The position numbers were made by a program, and so were the translations under genes. A stretch of DNA of 64,000 nucleotides from positions 1 through 64,000 of the forward strand of contig DASXTC010000075.1 in assembly GCA_036505635.1 (NCBI GenBank). Reading direction: 5' to 3'. This document shows positions 10,415 through 20,149 of the stretch, piece by piece (position 1 is the first letter of the stretch; each line of letters begins with the position of its first letter). Origin of the DNA: DASXTC01 sp036505635 (GTDB lineage: Bacteria; Acidobacteriota; Polarisedimenticolia; JACPZX01; DASXTC01). The notes under the pieces are model-generated. The model was given only the letters and a program-made list of their open reading frames with translations. It had not been told where the DNA came from and ran no database searches.

Positions 10415-10780
10415 CGCCCGCGCGGTGCTTGCATCGGCTACGATCTGCCGCCGCCGGCGGCTGCGCCTTGGTTGATCCGCTGCGACTGCTGTCTCTCACA
10501 GATCGCCAGCTCAGGGCGATGGAGTAGCTGGAGCGAGAGGGATTGGAGTTCTCACCTGGCCGTGCTCTTCCTTTTCGCGAGCTCCGCCATCATCGTCCTG
10601 AAACACGTTCTTTCCCCCAGCGCATCCAGAACGGAGTCTGTTCTCATTCTCTCGAAATCCGCGTGCCCCCCGGCGCTGCTCCGATGAAGCGCTCGCCTGG
10701 CGCGCCGTGCCGAGAAGGGTTCCAGAGCCTCATCGGCCTTGCCGAGACTCCGATCCAGCCAGGCCGGCCTCGCCCCGAGC
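10415..10780. other. Intergenic region between convergent genes
   Basis: This 366-bp stretch separates two converging genes. It holds a GC-rich inverted repeat (GCCGCC-GCC-GGCGGC, 10447-10461) without a T tract, which may help termination from the left. Short open frames here show no recognisable protein pattern and no good ribosome-binding site. Nothing else is visible. Confidence 0.4.
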
Positions 10781-13456
10781 TCAATGCGGCAGTAGCGCGG
10801 TCCAATGGGAGAGGAGGGTGATCGTCTTCTGCCCCTGTGTCGGCGTGTTGAGGTTCATCAGGAAGCGCTGGCCGTCGGGCGTGACGTCGTACTGCGTGAC
10901 AACACCGAGGTTCAGGATCTCACCGGGGATCGAAAAGAGCGCGACGGGAGTGCCGCTCTGGAACGTCGTCCCCTCGCCGATGACGACGGACATGACCTTT
11001 GCGTCGGGGGAGATGTAGAAGAGCTCCTTTCCATCCTGTCTCCAGACGGACGCGCTGCCGCCATCGCTCGATACGCGCCACTTCCCCCCGGGCGGCGAGA
11101 ACCCGCGGACGTAGATCTCCATCCTCCCGGACTCGTCCGAGTCGTAGGAGATCCACCGGCCGTCAGGGCTGAAGCGCGGCTGTTTCTCGACGAAGGGGGA
11201 GCTCAGCCAGGGCTCGGCCTTCTTCTGTTCGGTGGAATAGATCAGAAGATCGGTGACACCCATACCGGCCGACTCGCTGCCCTGCACGAGCAGGGACCTG
11301 CGGTCCCTCGACCAATCGCATGGAAAGATGCGGCCGCCGTTTGACAAGACCGTCTCCATCTTGCCCGTGCCGTCCGGGGAGATCGCGAAGATATCGCTCC
11401 GGCCCGGGTAGTCGGCGAAGAAGAGCAGCTGCCCGTCGTCAGGAGCCCAGATGGGTGATGATTCGTTGCGGGGGTCGAATGTGAGCCGGCTGGAGATGCC
11501 GCGCTCCAGGTCGAGGACCCAGATGTCTCCGCTGTCGGTGGTCTCCTCGCTCTGATCGTAGGCGATGCGCTTTCCGTCGTGGGAGATGCGCGGAGAAAAG
11601 AAGTTCCCCGGCCTGCCGACCGTCCCGAGGATCGATCCTTTGCGATCGACCCACGTGAACTGTCTCGTCAGCGTCCCTCGGCCCTCCGCGTAGGCCAGCA
11701 GGCCAGCGTCCGAGACGGAGAAGAGATGACTCTGGTAGATCCCCATGTACTGGACGCCGTCCACCAGGGGGATCGGCTCGCCGCTGAGCTCCAGGCGGCG
11801 CGGGTCAAACCTCTGCGCGCGAAGTGATCCTTCCTTGCCATAGATGAGGTATCCCGGCTCGACGAAGCGGGCGTTCGACAGGATGGGCAGCAGCCGACGC
11901 TCGTCCTCCCCGCCGATCTCCGCGACGTAGATCCCGCTGTTCGTCCCTCCCTGCCAGCTCTCGTTGACAGTGTAGAGGATGTGACGTCGGTCCGGCAGCA
12001 GGGTGGGCTGCGAGTAGTTCTTCTTGGAGTCGGCCGTGCGCGCCGCGGTGACGATCGCCGGCTCCCCTCCCGATTCGGGGATCCTCATGATCGGCGAGCT
12101 CCGGTCCGGCACGTACAGGATCGAGCCATCGGTGCCCCATGAGGCGCCGAGGCAATCCCTCACGGGGGCGAGAACGACGCTCTGCCCTCCGGAGACGTCG
12201 ACCTTCCTGAGAGAGCCGCCCGAGCGAAAGCCTATGGAGCGCGAGTCGGGCGACCAGAAAGGGCATTCGGCATCATCCGCGGCGGTGATCAACATGGGCT
12301 TCGCCGAGTCGAGGGAGCGCACCCAGAGCCCGGCTCCGCCGGGGCCGCGGGCGACGTAGGCGATCCGTCGTCCGTCGGGCGAGAGCGCCATCCCCATGAT
12401 GTTCGGCACGAAGGAGGATCCTTCGGGCGCGACGATCGAGGTGACCATGAGGCGGGGTATCTCATCGCGCCTGAGCAGGCTGGCCGCCACTACGATCGCC
12501 GCCAGCGAGGCCAGCGCGGAGATCCCCCAGGCGAGGCGCTCGCGCGATCGGCGCCGGGCAGGTCCCGCCGCGTTGGAGGGCTCTTCCTGCGATGCGCCCG
12601 GTTCGGCGATGGCCTCGAGCTGCAGCCGGACGTCGTGTGCGCTCTGGATGCGATCCTCCGGATCCTTGCTGAGGCAATGCCTCAACAGAAGATCCAGGGC
12701 GGGAGGAGACAACGCGTCCCTCGCTCGCAGCGGCCGGGGCTCCTCCTTCAGGATGGCGGCGATCAGAGAAGCCTGCGTCTTGCCCTCGAACGCGGGTCGT
12801 CCGGCCGCCATCTCGTAGATCACCACGCCGAGAGCGAAGAGATCGCTTCGTGCATCGGCCTCCTTCCCCTCGAGCTGCTCGGGGGCCATGTACTGGAAGG
12901 TCCCCACGATCGTCCCCTCGGCCGTCAGCGGATTCGTGACGGTCGGCGACGCGGTGAGGGTCGACGGAGCGGCCGCGGTGGCCATCCCTTTCGCGAGACC
13001 GAAGTCCATCAGCTTCGCGCCGGACCTCGTCAGCATGACGTTACCCGGTTTGAGGTCGCGGTGCACCACGCCCGCGCGGTGGGCGCGATCGAGCGCGCCT
13101 GCGATCTGAGCACCGAGGCGTAGGACTTCGGGGATCGGCAACGCTCCCCTCGACAGCCGCTGCGCGAGCGTCTCTCCTTCGATCATCTCCATCACGAGGT
13201 AATCGGTCTCCCCTTCCCGGCCGACATCGTGAAGCATGCAGATGTGAGGGTGGTTGAGCACGGAGATGGCCTTCGCCTCGCGCTCGAATCGGGAGCGGAC
13301 CTCCGCGTTCGACGACAGATGCTGGGGGAGCACCTTCACGGCGACGTCGCGACCCAGCCGCGTGTCCCTGGCGCGATAGACTTCGCCCATGCCTCCTGCG
13401 CCAAGCGGGGCGATGATCTCGTAAGGGCCGAGTCGAGAGCCGGAGGCCAGTGGCAT
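10781..13456 (-). CDS. Ser/Thr protein kinase with PD40/TolB-like sensor
   Basis: This 891-residue membrane receptor kinase has a complete Hanks kinase domain at residues 12-270: glycine loop GAGGMGEV (19-26), lysine K41, catalytic HRDLKPGN (132-139) and DFG at 151. A single membrane span (about 305-328, LASLAAIVVAASLL) separates it from an outer PD40/WD40-like propeller with repeated SPDGRRIAYV, SPDSRSIGF and SPDGRWISYD motifs, so the kinase faces the cytoplasm and the propeller the periplasm. The ligand is unknown. The ATG has no ribosome-binding site; instead an extended -10 (TGGTACACT) ends exactly 7 nt before it, predicting a leaderless mRNA. A second kinase of the same build lies directly upstream on the same strand. 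Confidence 0.92.
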   Translation of the reverse strand: MPLASGSRLGPYEIIAPLGAGGMGEVYRARDTRLGRDVAVKVLPQHLSSNAEVRSRFEREAKAISVLNHPHICMLHDVGREGETDYLVMEMIEGETLAQRLSRGALPIPEVLRLGAQIAGALDRAHRAGVVHRDLKPGNVMLTRSGAKLMDFGLAKGMATAAAPSTLTASPTVTNPLTAEGTIVGTFQYMAPEQLEGKEADARSDLFALGVVIYEMAAGRPAFEGKTQASLIAAILKEEPRPLRARDALSPPALDLLLRHCLSKDPEDRIQSAHDVRLQLEAIAEPGASQEEPSNAAGPARRRSRERLAWGISALASLAAIVVAASLLRRDEIPRLMVTSIVAPEGSSFVPNIMGMALSPDGRRIAYVARGPGGAGLWVRSLDSAKPMLITAADDAECPFWSPDSRSIGFRSGGSLRKVDVSGGQSVVLAPVRDCLGASWGTDGSILYVPDRSSPIMRIPESGGEPAIVTAARTADSKKNYSQPTLLPDRRHILYTVNESWQGGTNSGIYVAEIGGEDERRLLPILSNARFVEPGYLIYGKEGSLRAQRFDPRRLELSGEPIPLVDGVQYMGIYQSHLFSVSDAGLLAYAEGRGTLTRQFTWVDRKGSILGTVGRPGNFFSPRISHDGKRIAYDQSEETTDSGDIWVLDLERGISSRLTFDPRNESSPIWAPDDGQLLFFADYPGRSDIFAISPDGTGKMETVLSNGGRIFPCDWSRDRRSLLVQGSESAGMGVTDLLIYSTEQKKAEPWLSSPFVEKQPRFSPDGRWISYDSDESGRMEIYVRGFSPPGGKWRVSSDGGSASVWRQDGKELFYISPDAKVMSVVIGEGTTFQSGTPVALFSIPGEILNLGVVTQYDVTPDGQRFLMNLNTPTQGQKTITLLSHWTALLPH

Positions 13457-13463
13457 GGGCGCA

Positions 13464-13472
13464 AGTGTACCA
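13464..13472 (-). promoter_or_regulatory. Extended -10 promoter, predicted leaderless
   Basis: On the minus strand TG-G-TACACT is followed by exactly 7 nt and then the ATG at 13456. The same spacing occurs before two other kinase-type genes in this window (starts 16579 and 25840). Transcription would begin at or next to the start codon. No -35 box is evident, as expected for an extended -10 promoter. Confidence 0.6.
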
Positions 13473-13575
13473 GAGACGGCCTACCTGCTCCTGCCCCGCG
13501 ATGGCGCTGTGCGGGGAGTTCATGATCTGTGATGATTGCTCCGGCGGCGATGATGGCGAGCCAGATTTGCCCGAC

Positions 13576-16302
13576 CTACTGCCGTGCTCCCCGCATCTCA
13601 CCCAGGCGCGACTTCAACCTCTTCGCCCATCCCAGCGACAGCGCGATCTCACGACGCTCCCCCACCCCTCGCGGAGGGCGCGCGAACAGGAAGCGGTCAT
13701 GAACGGGGTCGTAGTCGTAGTCGCGCAACGTGTTCTCCAACGCCGATGGGGGGACGTCGAAGAGCTGCTCCGGCTGGCCGATCGAGAGCTCGTCGCCGTG
13801 TACGGTCAAGGATACGCGCGTCAGCTTCTCGCCGATGACGAAGAAGATCTCGCGTCCGCCCCGTCCCCAGCGGACACCGCCGCCCTGGTTGTTGGAGAGC
13901 TGCCAGCTCGCTCCGCTCCCGTCCATGCGCCGCAGGCACACCTCCTCGCGGCCTGTCTTGTTAGTCACGTAGGCGAGCCACATGCCGTCGGGCGACACGG
14001 TGCCGGCCATCTCGTAGCCGTCGCCCTCGGCGCGGAGCTCTCGAGGCGCGGCGCTCCCTTCCACCGACGCGAGGTACAGGCGGCCGTCGCGCTTCCCGAA
14101 GTCGCCGTAGATCACCGAGCGACCGTCGGGCATCATCCCTGAGACGAAGACGGGATTCTGGGCCCGGGCGATCACGCGCTCGCCCCCTGCGCCGTCCAGC
14201 CGCCTCACGACGATAGCCTCCCCTTCGGGGCTCTCTCGCCGGTAGGCGATCCGCACGCCGTCCGGAAACCAGATGCCGGGCCCGCTCCGAGATCCGTGGG
14301 TCAGCCGGTTCATGGCTCCTGTCTGGAGGTCGGCGAGCCACAAGTCCGAGTTCCCACCGCCCGCTCCCATCTGGACGAGCGCCCTGAGGCCGTCAGGAGA
14401 GACCCTGAAGCCCAGATAGGGCCCTGCAGGCAGAGGCGTCGAGGTGAGGAGGCCGGTTCGGTCGAGCCACACCGCATCACGTGATTGCTCCGGCTCGCCG
14501 CCGGGGAGCCATGCGAGGGTCCCCTCGTTGGCGATGCTGAAGTAGGATGCCCCGCTCGAGGCGTCGCCGCTCACACCTGCAAGCACCGGCACCGGGTCCG
14601 TGGTGAGGCGCGGGTCGCGCGGGTCGATGGGCGCCGCGTAGAGATCGCTGCCCCGGGACAGCACCAGGTACCCGCCCGGAGCCCAGACGGCGCGCCGCGC
14701 GCCCTTGAATAGGTGGCGCCGTTCGCCAGTCTTTACTGAGACCGCGTCGATGCTGGCATCGTCGTATGCACCCGGATTGTCCACGGTCTGGACGGTGAAG
14801 ACCACCCATGGCCCTCCATCGAGAGCGCACGGAAAGCGGTGGGTTCTCTCCCGTTTCTCAGGATCGAGCGTGGTGACGGCGACAGGTGTTCCGCCACTCT
14901 CAGGGATGCGGTAGAGCGGCTCGGTCGTATGACGCGAGTAGACGATCGTGCCGTCATCGAGCCAGGTCCCGAGCCGGTCCTGGCCCGCCGCGGCCAGCTC
15001 CACCGGCGTGCCGCCCTGCACCGAGACCTTGTGCATCGTGCGGCTGTCGAAAAACCCGATCCACTTGCCGTCGCGTGAGAAGAAGAGGTTGCGCGCGCCG
15101 TCGGCGCCGGCGATCTCCAGGTCCTCGCGCGTGTCCAGCCGGCGCAGCCGCAGCTTGATCACACCGCCGACGCGCGTCGTGTAGGCGATCGATCGGCCGT
15201 CGGGTGCGATCGCCATCGGATGATAGCTGATGTCCAACCCAACCTGCTCTCCCCCGGCGGGCACGATGCTCAACTCGGTCGCGGTTGAAGTCGGCGGCGG
15301 TGTTCGCCACAGCGTCATGGCGACGGCGACCACGGCGACGACGACGGCGATGGTGGCAAGTATCCACGGAATGATCGCGGTGCGCCCGGCGAGCGCCGGT
15401 CGCGGCGTCGCGCCCTCCTCGCGCAGGGGGTCTAACCGGTTCGCCGCGAGATCCTCGAGGACGATGCGCGCCTCCCCAATCGCCTGCACCCGCCGCCGCG
15501 GGTCCTTGGACAGGCAGCGTTCGAGGAGCCGTCGCCAGCGTTGAGAGATCCCTGAAGGCAGCGCCGACCAGTCGGGCTCGTCACGCATGACTGCGGCGAG
15601 TGTCTCGGACATGGTCTCGCCCGCGAACGCGCGGCGCCCGCTGAGCATCTCGTAGAGCACGACCCCGAACGCCCAGACATCCGCGCGCCGGTCCGCCTCG
15701 CGCCCGCGCGCCTGCTCGGGGGACATGTAGGCGGCCGTCCCCAGGATCACTCCGGCCTGCGTCATCCGCTGGGTTATCGTCGGCGATTGGGTCATCTCGA
15801 CTGCCGGGCCGCCCGCCTTGGGCTCGAGCGCCCGGGCGAGACCGAAGTCCAGCACCTTGATCGTGCCATCCGATCGGAGCTTCACGTTGTCGGGCTTGAG
15901 ATCCCGGTGCACGATGCCATGCTCGTGCGCATACTCGAGCGCCTCGGCGAGCTGGCGCGCGATGGCCAGGGCCTCCTCCTCCGCGATGGATCCGCGCTCG
16001 ATCCGCTCGGTGAGCGTGGGCCCCTCCACAAGCTCCATGATCAGAGCGCGCGATCCGCTCACCTCCTCGACGCCGAAGATCGATGCAATACCGGAGTGGC
16101 TCAAGCCTGCGAGCACCCGAGCCTCCCGCTCGAAGCGGGCGAGCCTCTCTGCGTCCAGCGCGACGGCATCGGGCAGCACCTTAATCGCCACCTCTCGCCC
16201 GAGGCGCGGATCGCGCGCGCGATACACCTCGCCCATTCCGCCGGCACCCAGGGCGGCAACGATCTCGTAGGGACCGATGCGATTACCAGCGGACAGCGCC
16301 AA
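13576..16302 (-). CDS. Ser/Thr protein kinase with PD40/TolB-like sensor
   Basis: This 908-residue protein has the same layout as its downstream neighbour. The kinase domain shows GAGGMGEV (19-26), K41, HRDLKPDN (132-139) and DFG at 152. A membrane span follows at about 309-331 (ILATIAVVVAVVAVAMTLW), then a propeller with repeats such as APDGRSIAYTTR, SRDGKWIGFF and SPDGMWLAYV. The start is a TTG with AGGAGAT about 8 nt upstream, so unlike its neighbour it uses a normal leader. It is separated by 119 bp from the next kinase and may be co-transcribed with it. The sensed signal is unknown. The tail ends LGEMRGARQ close to a possible CCCCGC/GCGGGG hairpin. Confidence 0.92.
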   Translation of the reverse strand: MALSAGNRIGPYEIVAALGAGGMGEVYRARDPRLGREVAIKVLPDAVALDAERLARFEREARVLAGLSHSGIASIFGVEEVSGSRALIMELVEGPTLTERIERGSIAEEEALAIARQLAEALEYAHEHGIVHRDLKPDNVKLRSDGTIKVLDFGLARALEPKAGGPAVEMTQSPTITQRMTQAGVILGTAAYMSPEQARGREADRRADVWAFGVVLYEMLSGRRAFAGETMSETLAAVMRDEPDWSALPSGISQRWRRLLERCLSKDPRRRVQAIGEARIVLEDLAANRLDPLREEGATPRPALAGRTAIIPWILATIAVVVAVVAVAMTLWRTPPPTSTATELSIVPAGGEQVGLDISYHPMAIAPDGRSIAYTTRVGGVIKLRLRRLDTREDLEIAGADGARNLFFSRDGKWIGFFDSRTMHKVSVQGGTPVELAAAGQDRLGTWLDDGTIVYSRHTTEPLYRIPESGGTPVAVTTLDPEKRERTHRFPCALDGGPWVVFTVQTVDNPGAYDDASIDAVSVKTGERRHLFKGARRAVWAPGGYLVLSRGSDLYAAPIDPRDPRLTTDPVPVLAGVSGDASSGASYFSIANEGTLAWLPGGEPEQSRDAVWLDRTGLLTSTPLPAGPYLGFRVSPDGLRALVQMGAGGGNSDLWLADLQTGAMNRLTHGSRSGPGIWFPDGVRIAYRRESPEGEAIVVRRLDGAGGERVIARAQNPVFVSGMMPDGRSVIYGDFGKRDGRLYLASVEGSAAPRELRAEGDGYEMAGTVSPDGMWLAYVTNKTGREEVCLRRMDGSGASWQLSNNQGGGVRWGRGGREIFFVIGEKLTRVSLTVHGDELSIGQPEQLFDVPPSALENTLRDYDYDPVHDRFLFARPPRGVGERREIALSLGWAKRLKSRLGEMRGARQ

Positions 16303-16455
16303 GCGGGGATCTCCTATGGCCGGAGTCAGGGTCTCATTCTATGGTGAAAGAGGACTTGTTGCGACGAGCCAGCAGGCGAGTGATGCCTCGCCCGGGCGCA
16401 CGGCGAATGGAAACTGATTGATTCCATTGATTTCCCCGGGTCGCCTTACAGCCAC

Positions 16456-16499
16456 TGAGCCTTTGGCTCATCTGGGTTCGAGTCCCAGCCCCGGCACCA
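16456..16499 (+). tRNA. tRNA 3'-half fragment (class II, Leu-like), not a complete tRNA
   Basis: A perfect T arm is present (CTGGG-TTCGAGT-CCCAG, 16472-16488), followed by a 7-nt acceptor strand CCCCGGC, discriminator A and encoded CCA (16497-16499). Just before it is a 5-bp stem-loop TGAGC-CTTTG-GCTCA (16456-16470) that fits the long variable arm of Leu/Ser tRNAs. The matching 5' acceptor strand GCCGGGG and a D arm are absent upstream, so this is a remnant, possibly an attachment-site scar. No integrase gene is adjacent. Confidence 0.6.
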
Positions 16500-16562
16500 A
16501 TCACCTGATCGAGCCGGTTCACGATCGTGACCATGTCGAAGTGAGGCTCCCGCGGTCGGGCG

Positions 16563-16571
16563 TGATACGCT
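16563..16571 (+). promoter_or_regulatory. Extended -10 promoter, predicted leaderless
   Basis: TG-A-TACGCT lies exactly 7 nt before the ATG at 16579. No Shine-Dalgarno sequence is present between it and the start codon. The arrangement matches those before the genes starting at 13456 (minus) and 25840. Confidence 0.55.
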
Positions 16572-16578
16572 CTGCCGC

Positions 16579-19305
16579 ATGTCGGTCCCGATAAGGTGCC
16601 CGAGCTGCTCGAGTCCCCTCCCCGCCGGGAGTCGCTCCTGCGGATCCTGCGGTCAGCCGGTTTCGCCCTCATCCCACTTCCCGACGGACAATCTTCCACC
16701 GGGGGCCGACCCGGCTGCGCGGCACCCGGGCCCACCCCGTTCGGCGACGGAGGCAGCACGGTTTCTTCCAGGCGCCATCCTCGCCGGCCGCTACCGGATC
16801 GTGGGGCTGCTGGGAAAAGGGGGCATGGGCGAGGTCTACCGGGCCGACGACCTGAAGCTTGGCCAGCCGGTCGCCCTCAAGTTCCTGCCGCGGGGATTCG
16901 ACGGGAAACCCGGGCGGCTCCAGCGCTTCCTCGATGAAGTGCGCACAGCGCGCCAGGTCTCCCATCCCAACGTCTGCCGGATCTACGACGCAGGCGAGAC
17001 CGACGGACAGCACTTCCTCTCGATGGAGTACATCGATGGCGAGGACCTGGCCTCGCTTCTGCGCCGGATCGGGCATCTCCCGAAGGACAAGGCGATCCAG
17101 ATCGCGCGGCAGCTCTGCGCCGGTCTCGCTGCATCGCACGAGATCGGCGTCCTGCACCGCGACCTGAAGCCCGCCAACATCATGATCGACGGCCGAGGCC
17201 GGGCACGCATCACCGACTTCGGCCTCGCCGCGTTCGCTCAGGACATCGCGGGCGAGGAGGTCCGCGCGGGAACGCCGGCCTACATGGCGCCGGAGCAGCT
17301 CGCGGGTCGGGAGGTCTCCGTCCGCAGCGATCTCTATTCTCTCGGCCTCGTACTGTACGAGCTGTTCACCGGCAAGCCGGCCTTCAAGGCGTCGTCGGTG
17401 GACGAGCAGCGGCGTCTTCAGTCGGAGACGACTCCGTCCTCCCCGTCGAGCTTCATGGAAGGGTTCGACTCGATCGTGGAGCGGGTCATCCTCAGGTGCC
17501 TGGACGCCGATCCGGCGCGTCGGCCGTCCTCGGCTCTTTCGGTCGCCGCCGCGCTCCCGGGGGGTGATCCGCTCGCGGCCGCCCTCGCCGCGGGAGAGAC
17601 GCCGTCTCCCGGGATGGTGGCCGAGGCGGGAGGCGAGGGCGCATCGTCGCCGGTGGTCTCCTGGGGCGCTCTTGCCGTGTTCCTCGTGGCCGTCGCCGCA
17701 GTCATTGCACTGACCCCGTACACGACGCTCCTGGGGATGGTCCCGCTCGACAAACCGCCCGAGTTCCTGCAAGAACGCGCGCGGGAGATCCTGGCGCGAG
17801 CCGGCTACCACCGGAAGCCGACGGACAGCCTCTTCGCCTTCGATGCGGATCGCGATTACCTCGAGGACTTGCTTCACCGTGGTCGAGTGAGCGACGGAAA
17901 GTGGAACGTCCTCCAGTCGGCGCCGCAAGGCGGGATCCGCTTCTGGTACCGCGAGAGCTCACGGGTGCTGTCGCCAAGCAATGGAGCCACCATCGGAGGG
18001 TGGCTGGAGGATCCGCCGGACAAGGCACCCGGAATGGCGCGTGTCGGTCTCGACCCCGAAGGACGCCTCATCTCGTTTCTGGTCGTCCCGGCAGAGCGCA
18101 CCACGCCGTCGCCGGTGCCGCCGGAGCCGGACTGGGCGCCCCTCCTACAGGCCACCGGTGTCGATGCGCAGACCCTGGTGCCGGTGGCTCCGGAGTGGGC
18201 CCCGCCCGTGTTCGCGGATCGCCGCGCCGCCTGGACGGGGTTGTGGCCGGGAAACCAGGAGACTCCGCTACGGATCGAGGCGGCCGCGGACGGGGGAAGG
18301 CCGGTGTCGCTCCGGCTCGTCCTGCCCTGGACGCGCCCCGCGGAGGAGCCGGCGCCGCAAGGAGGTTTCTGGAATCGGGCCTCTCTGCTCATGCGCACGC
18401 TGTGGCCCCTCATCGTGGTCATCGTCGCTGGAGTCGTCGCGGTGCGGAACGTGCGCCGGAGCCGGGGAGACCGCCGTGGTGCCCTCCGGTTTGCCCTGTA
18501 CCTGGGAGCCGCACGGATGTCATGGTTTCTCGGCGCACACCACATGGCGTCGCCCGACGAGCCAAGGCTGTTCTTCTCTCACCTCGCATTCGCGATGCTG
18601 AACGTCGGGCTCGCCTTCGTCTTCTACCTGGCCGTCGAGCCATATGCCCGGAGGCTGTGGCCGCGGATGCTCGTCTCCTGGGTGAGAGTGCTGGAGGGGC
18701 GCTTCCGGGATCCCCTGGTGGGACGCGATCTCCTGATCGGGTGTGCGGGCGGCGCGCTGAGCCTGCTTCTGGGGCGTCTGATCACCTGGAGCTTCGCAAC
18801 CTTCGGCGGCGAACCGGCGCTGCCGCTCTGGAGTGACTGGTCCCTCGAGCCGCTTCGGGGAACCGTGCCCGCCCTGGTGACCTTCGCGGTCATCCACACC
18901 GGGCGATTGATGGAGATCATCTTTCCCGTGACGACGCTGCTGATCTTCCGGCTGCTGCTGCGACGCACCTGGGCGGCGTTCATCGCGGCCTCTCTGCTGG
19001 CGATGGTTCTGTTCTATCCCGACTCAGGCAGCATCACGGCCTACGTCATGGGGATTCTCCTCTCGCTCACCTTCGTCTGGCTCGTCCTGCTCCGAGCCGG
19101 TCTGCTGGGGTTGGCGGCCTGGTTCAGCGTCACCGCGCTAATCGGCCACCTGCCGCTCACGCCGCACCCTGCCGCCTGGTATCTGGGGACGACCCTCCTA
19201 TCGCTGGCCCTCATCGTCGCACCGGCGCTCTACGGGTTCTGGATCTCCAGGGCAGGAAGGCCACTGTTCCGCGACGAGGTCCTGGGGCCGGCGGCGCGGC
19301 GCTGA
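16579..19305 (+). CDS. Zinc-ribbon Ser/Thr kinase with polytopic membrane C-terminus
   Basis: This 908-residue protein starts with a zinc ribbon (C7, C10, C21, C24), then a proline-rich linker and a complete kinase domain (about 70-335): glycine loop GKGGMGEV, K101, HRDLKPAN with D195, DFG at 213. A first membrane span (about 355-380, SWGALAVFLVAVAAVIALTPY) leads to an extracytoplasmic region of roughly 230 residues, and the last 300 residues hold several hydrophobic helices, so the C-terminus is a multi-pass membrane domain. The outer domain is not recognised. The kinase probably signals membrane or ligand state to the cytoplasm. A truncated relative with the same zinc ribbon lies at 25840. 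Translation is probably leaderless from the promoter 7 nt upstream. Confidence 0.88.
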   Translation: MSVPIRCPSCSSPLPAGSRSCGSCGQPVSPSSHFPTDNLPPGADPAARHPGPPRSATEAARFLPGAILAGRYRIVGLLGKGGMGEVYRADDLKLGQPVALKFLPRGFDGKPGRLQRFLDEVRTARQVSHPNVCRIYDAGETDGQHFLSMEYIDGEDLASLLRRIGHLPKDKAIQIARQLCAGLAASHEIGVLHRDLKPANIMIDGRGRARITDFGLAAFAQDIAGEEVRAGTPAYMAPEQLAGREVSVRSDLYSLGLVLYELFTGKPAFKASSVDEQRRLQSETTPSSPSSFMEGFDSIVERVILRCLDADPARRPSSALSVAAALPGGDPLAAALAAGETPSPGMVAEAGGEGASSPVVSWGALAVFLVAVAAVIALTPYTTLLGMVPLDKPPEFLQERAREILARAGYHRKPTDSLFAFDADRDYLEDLLHRGRVSDGKWNVLQSAPQGGIRFWYRESSRVLSPSNGATIGGWLEDPPDKAPGMARVGLDPEGRLISFLVVPAERTTPSPVPPEPDWAPLLQATGVDAQTLVPVAPEWAPPVFADRRAAWTGLWPGNQETPLRIEAAADGGRPVSLRLVLPWTRPAEEPAPQGGFWNRASLLMRTLWPLIVVIVAGVVAVRNVRRSRGDRRGALRFALYLGAARMSWFLGAHHMASPDEPRLFFSHLAFAMLNVGLAFVFYLAVEPYARRLWPRMLVSWVRVLEGRFRDPLVGRDLLIGCAGGALSLLLGRLITWSFATFGGEPALPLWSDWSLEPLRGTVPALVTFAVIHTGRLMEIIFPVTTLLIFRLLLRRTWAAFIAASLLAMVLFYPDSGSITAYVMGILLSLTFVWLVLLRAGLLGLAAWFSVTALIGHLPLTPHPAAWYLGTTLLSLALIVAPALYGFWISRAGRPLFRDEVLGPAARR

Positions 19306-19500
19306 TCGGGCTCGGAACACTCCATCGGAAAGCTGTCGATTCGTTGGATTGAGCGCCGGCGCTTCATCGTACAATCTCCCCGGATCGTCAGGGCCAGGCG
19401 CTTGCGGCCTGGCTCATTCATGGGCTGGCCTCCCACGCAGGTAGGCTGCCTGATCATCACGTATCAGAACGAAACCACCGGAACGATGGAGCCATCATCA

Positions 19501-19932
19501 ATGTGGAAAGTAGTCCGGAGCATCCTCGCGGTGATAGCGGGCTTTGTCGCCGCAAGCCTGATCATGGTGGTAGTCGAGACGGTCAATGGTCACGTCCTGT
19601 ATCCCGAGCTGGGGAAGATGGCTGAAGGGATGACCGACAGGGAGGAGATCAGGGCCTTGATGGCGAGCGCCCCCGTCGGCGCGTTCCTGGTGGTTCTCCT
19701 CGGCTGGGTGCTGGGGAGTCTGGTGGGTGGACTCCTCGCCGCCTGGATCGGCTGGCACGCTCCTGTCGCCCATGCCCTGGCTCTCGGCGGATGTCTCACC
19801 TTGGCCGGCATCGCCAATAACCTGATGCTTTCTCCACCAAGGTGGTTCTGGATCGTCAGCCTCATCGTTTTTCTCCCCGCCGTCTATGCTGGCGCGCGGC
19901 TGGCGCCGAGAAGGAGCCAGGCGAAGACCTGA
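19501..19932 (+). CDS. Small four-helix membrane protein of unknown function
   Basis: This 143-residue protein starts at ATG 19501, preceded by GGAG at a 9-nt spacing; a longer reading from 19402 lacks a site and adds unlikely sequence. It has four hydrophobic helices: SILAVIAGFVAASLIMVVVE, VGAFLVVLLGWVLGSLVGGLLAAWIG, ALALGGCLTLAGIANNLML and WIVSLIVFLPAVYAGARL, with a short polar loop between the first two. It resembles widespread small conserved membrane proteins of unknown role. About 100 nt upstream is a GCCAGGC/GCCTGGC hairpin (19393-19413), and a TACAAT box lies at 19370. Its stop is 217 bp before the large kinase fusion start. Confidence 0.75.
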   Translation: MWKVVRSILAVIAGFVAASLIMVVVETVNGHVLYPELGKMAEGMTDREEIRALMASAPVGAFLVVLLGWVLGSLVGGLLAAWIGWHAPVAHALALGGCLTLAGIANNLMLSPPRWFWIVSLIVFLPAVYAGARLAPRRSQAKT

Positions 19933-20090
19933 GCTTCGGGATCATCGGGCAACGAATCCCTTCCGCACCGCCCCGGATTCCCCTGGGGCTTGGCCCCGTG
20001 AGGGTTCACTCCCCTCCCATGGCACCATGTCTTCCGTGGCACCCGACACACCGGGGCAGCCTCGCATGTTCGGACGCATCTGGTACAATG

Positions 20091-20099
20091 ACGGTTACT
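20091..20099 (+). promoter_or_regulatory. Extended -10 promoter of the kinase-SBP fusion gene
   Basis: TG-G-TACAAT is a near-consensus extended -10 element. It lies about 50 nt before the GTG chosen as start of the fusion kinase, so this transcript should carry a short leader with a GGGAGGG ribosome-binding site, unlike the leaderless neighbours. Confidence 0.5.
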
Positions 20100-20149
20100 C
20101 CAGGCCACTCGGAAGGTCCCAAGCTCATGCGCGGGGAGGGTTCGTCGAG

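Noticed and set aside
10990..11010. Second GACGCAAAG box, on the minus strand
   Set aside because: It lies inside the kinase coding sequence (DAKVM) and lacks the GEMM helices, so it is not a second riboswitch.
16334..16759. Minus-strand frame containing GAGTRTQMSQRLSGCKATRG
   Set aside because: It is a translation across the tRNA fragment, a well-known artefact near tRNA sequences; it also overlaps the start of the zinc-ribbon kinase.
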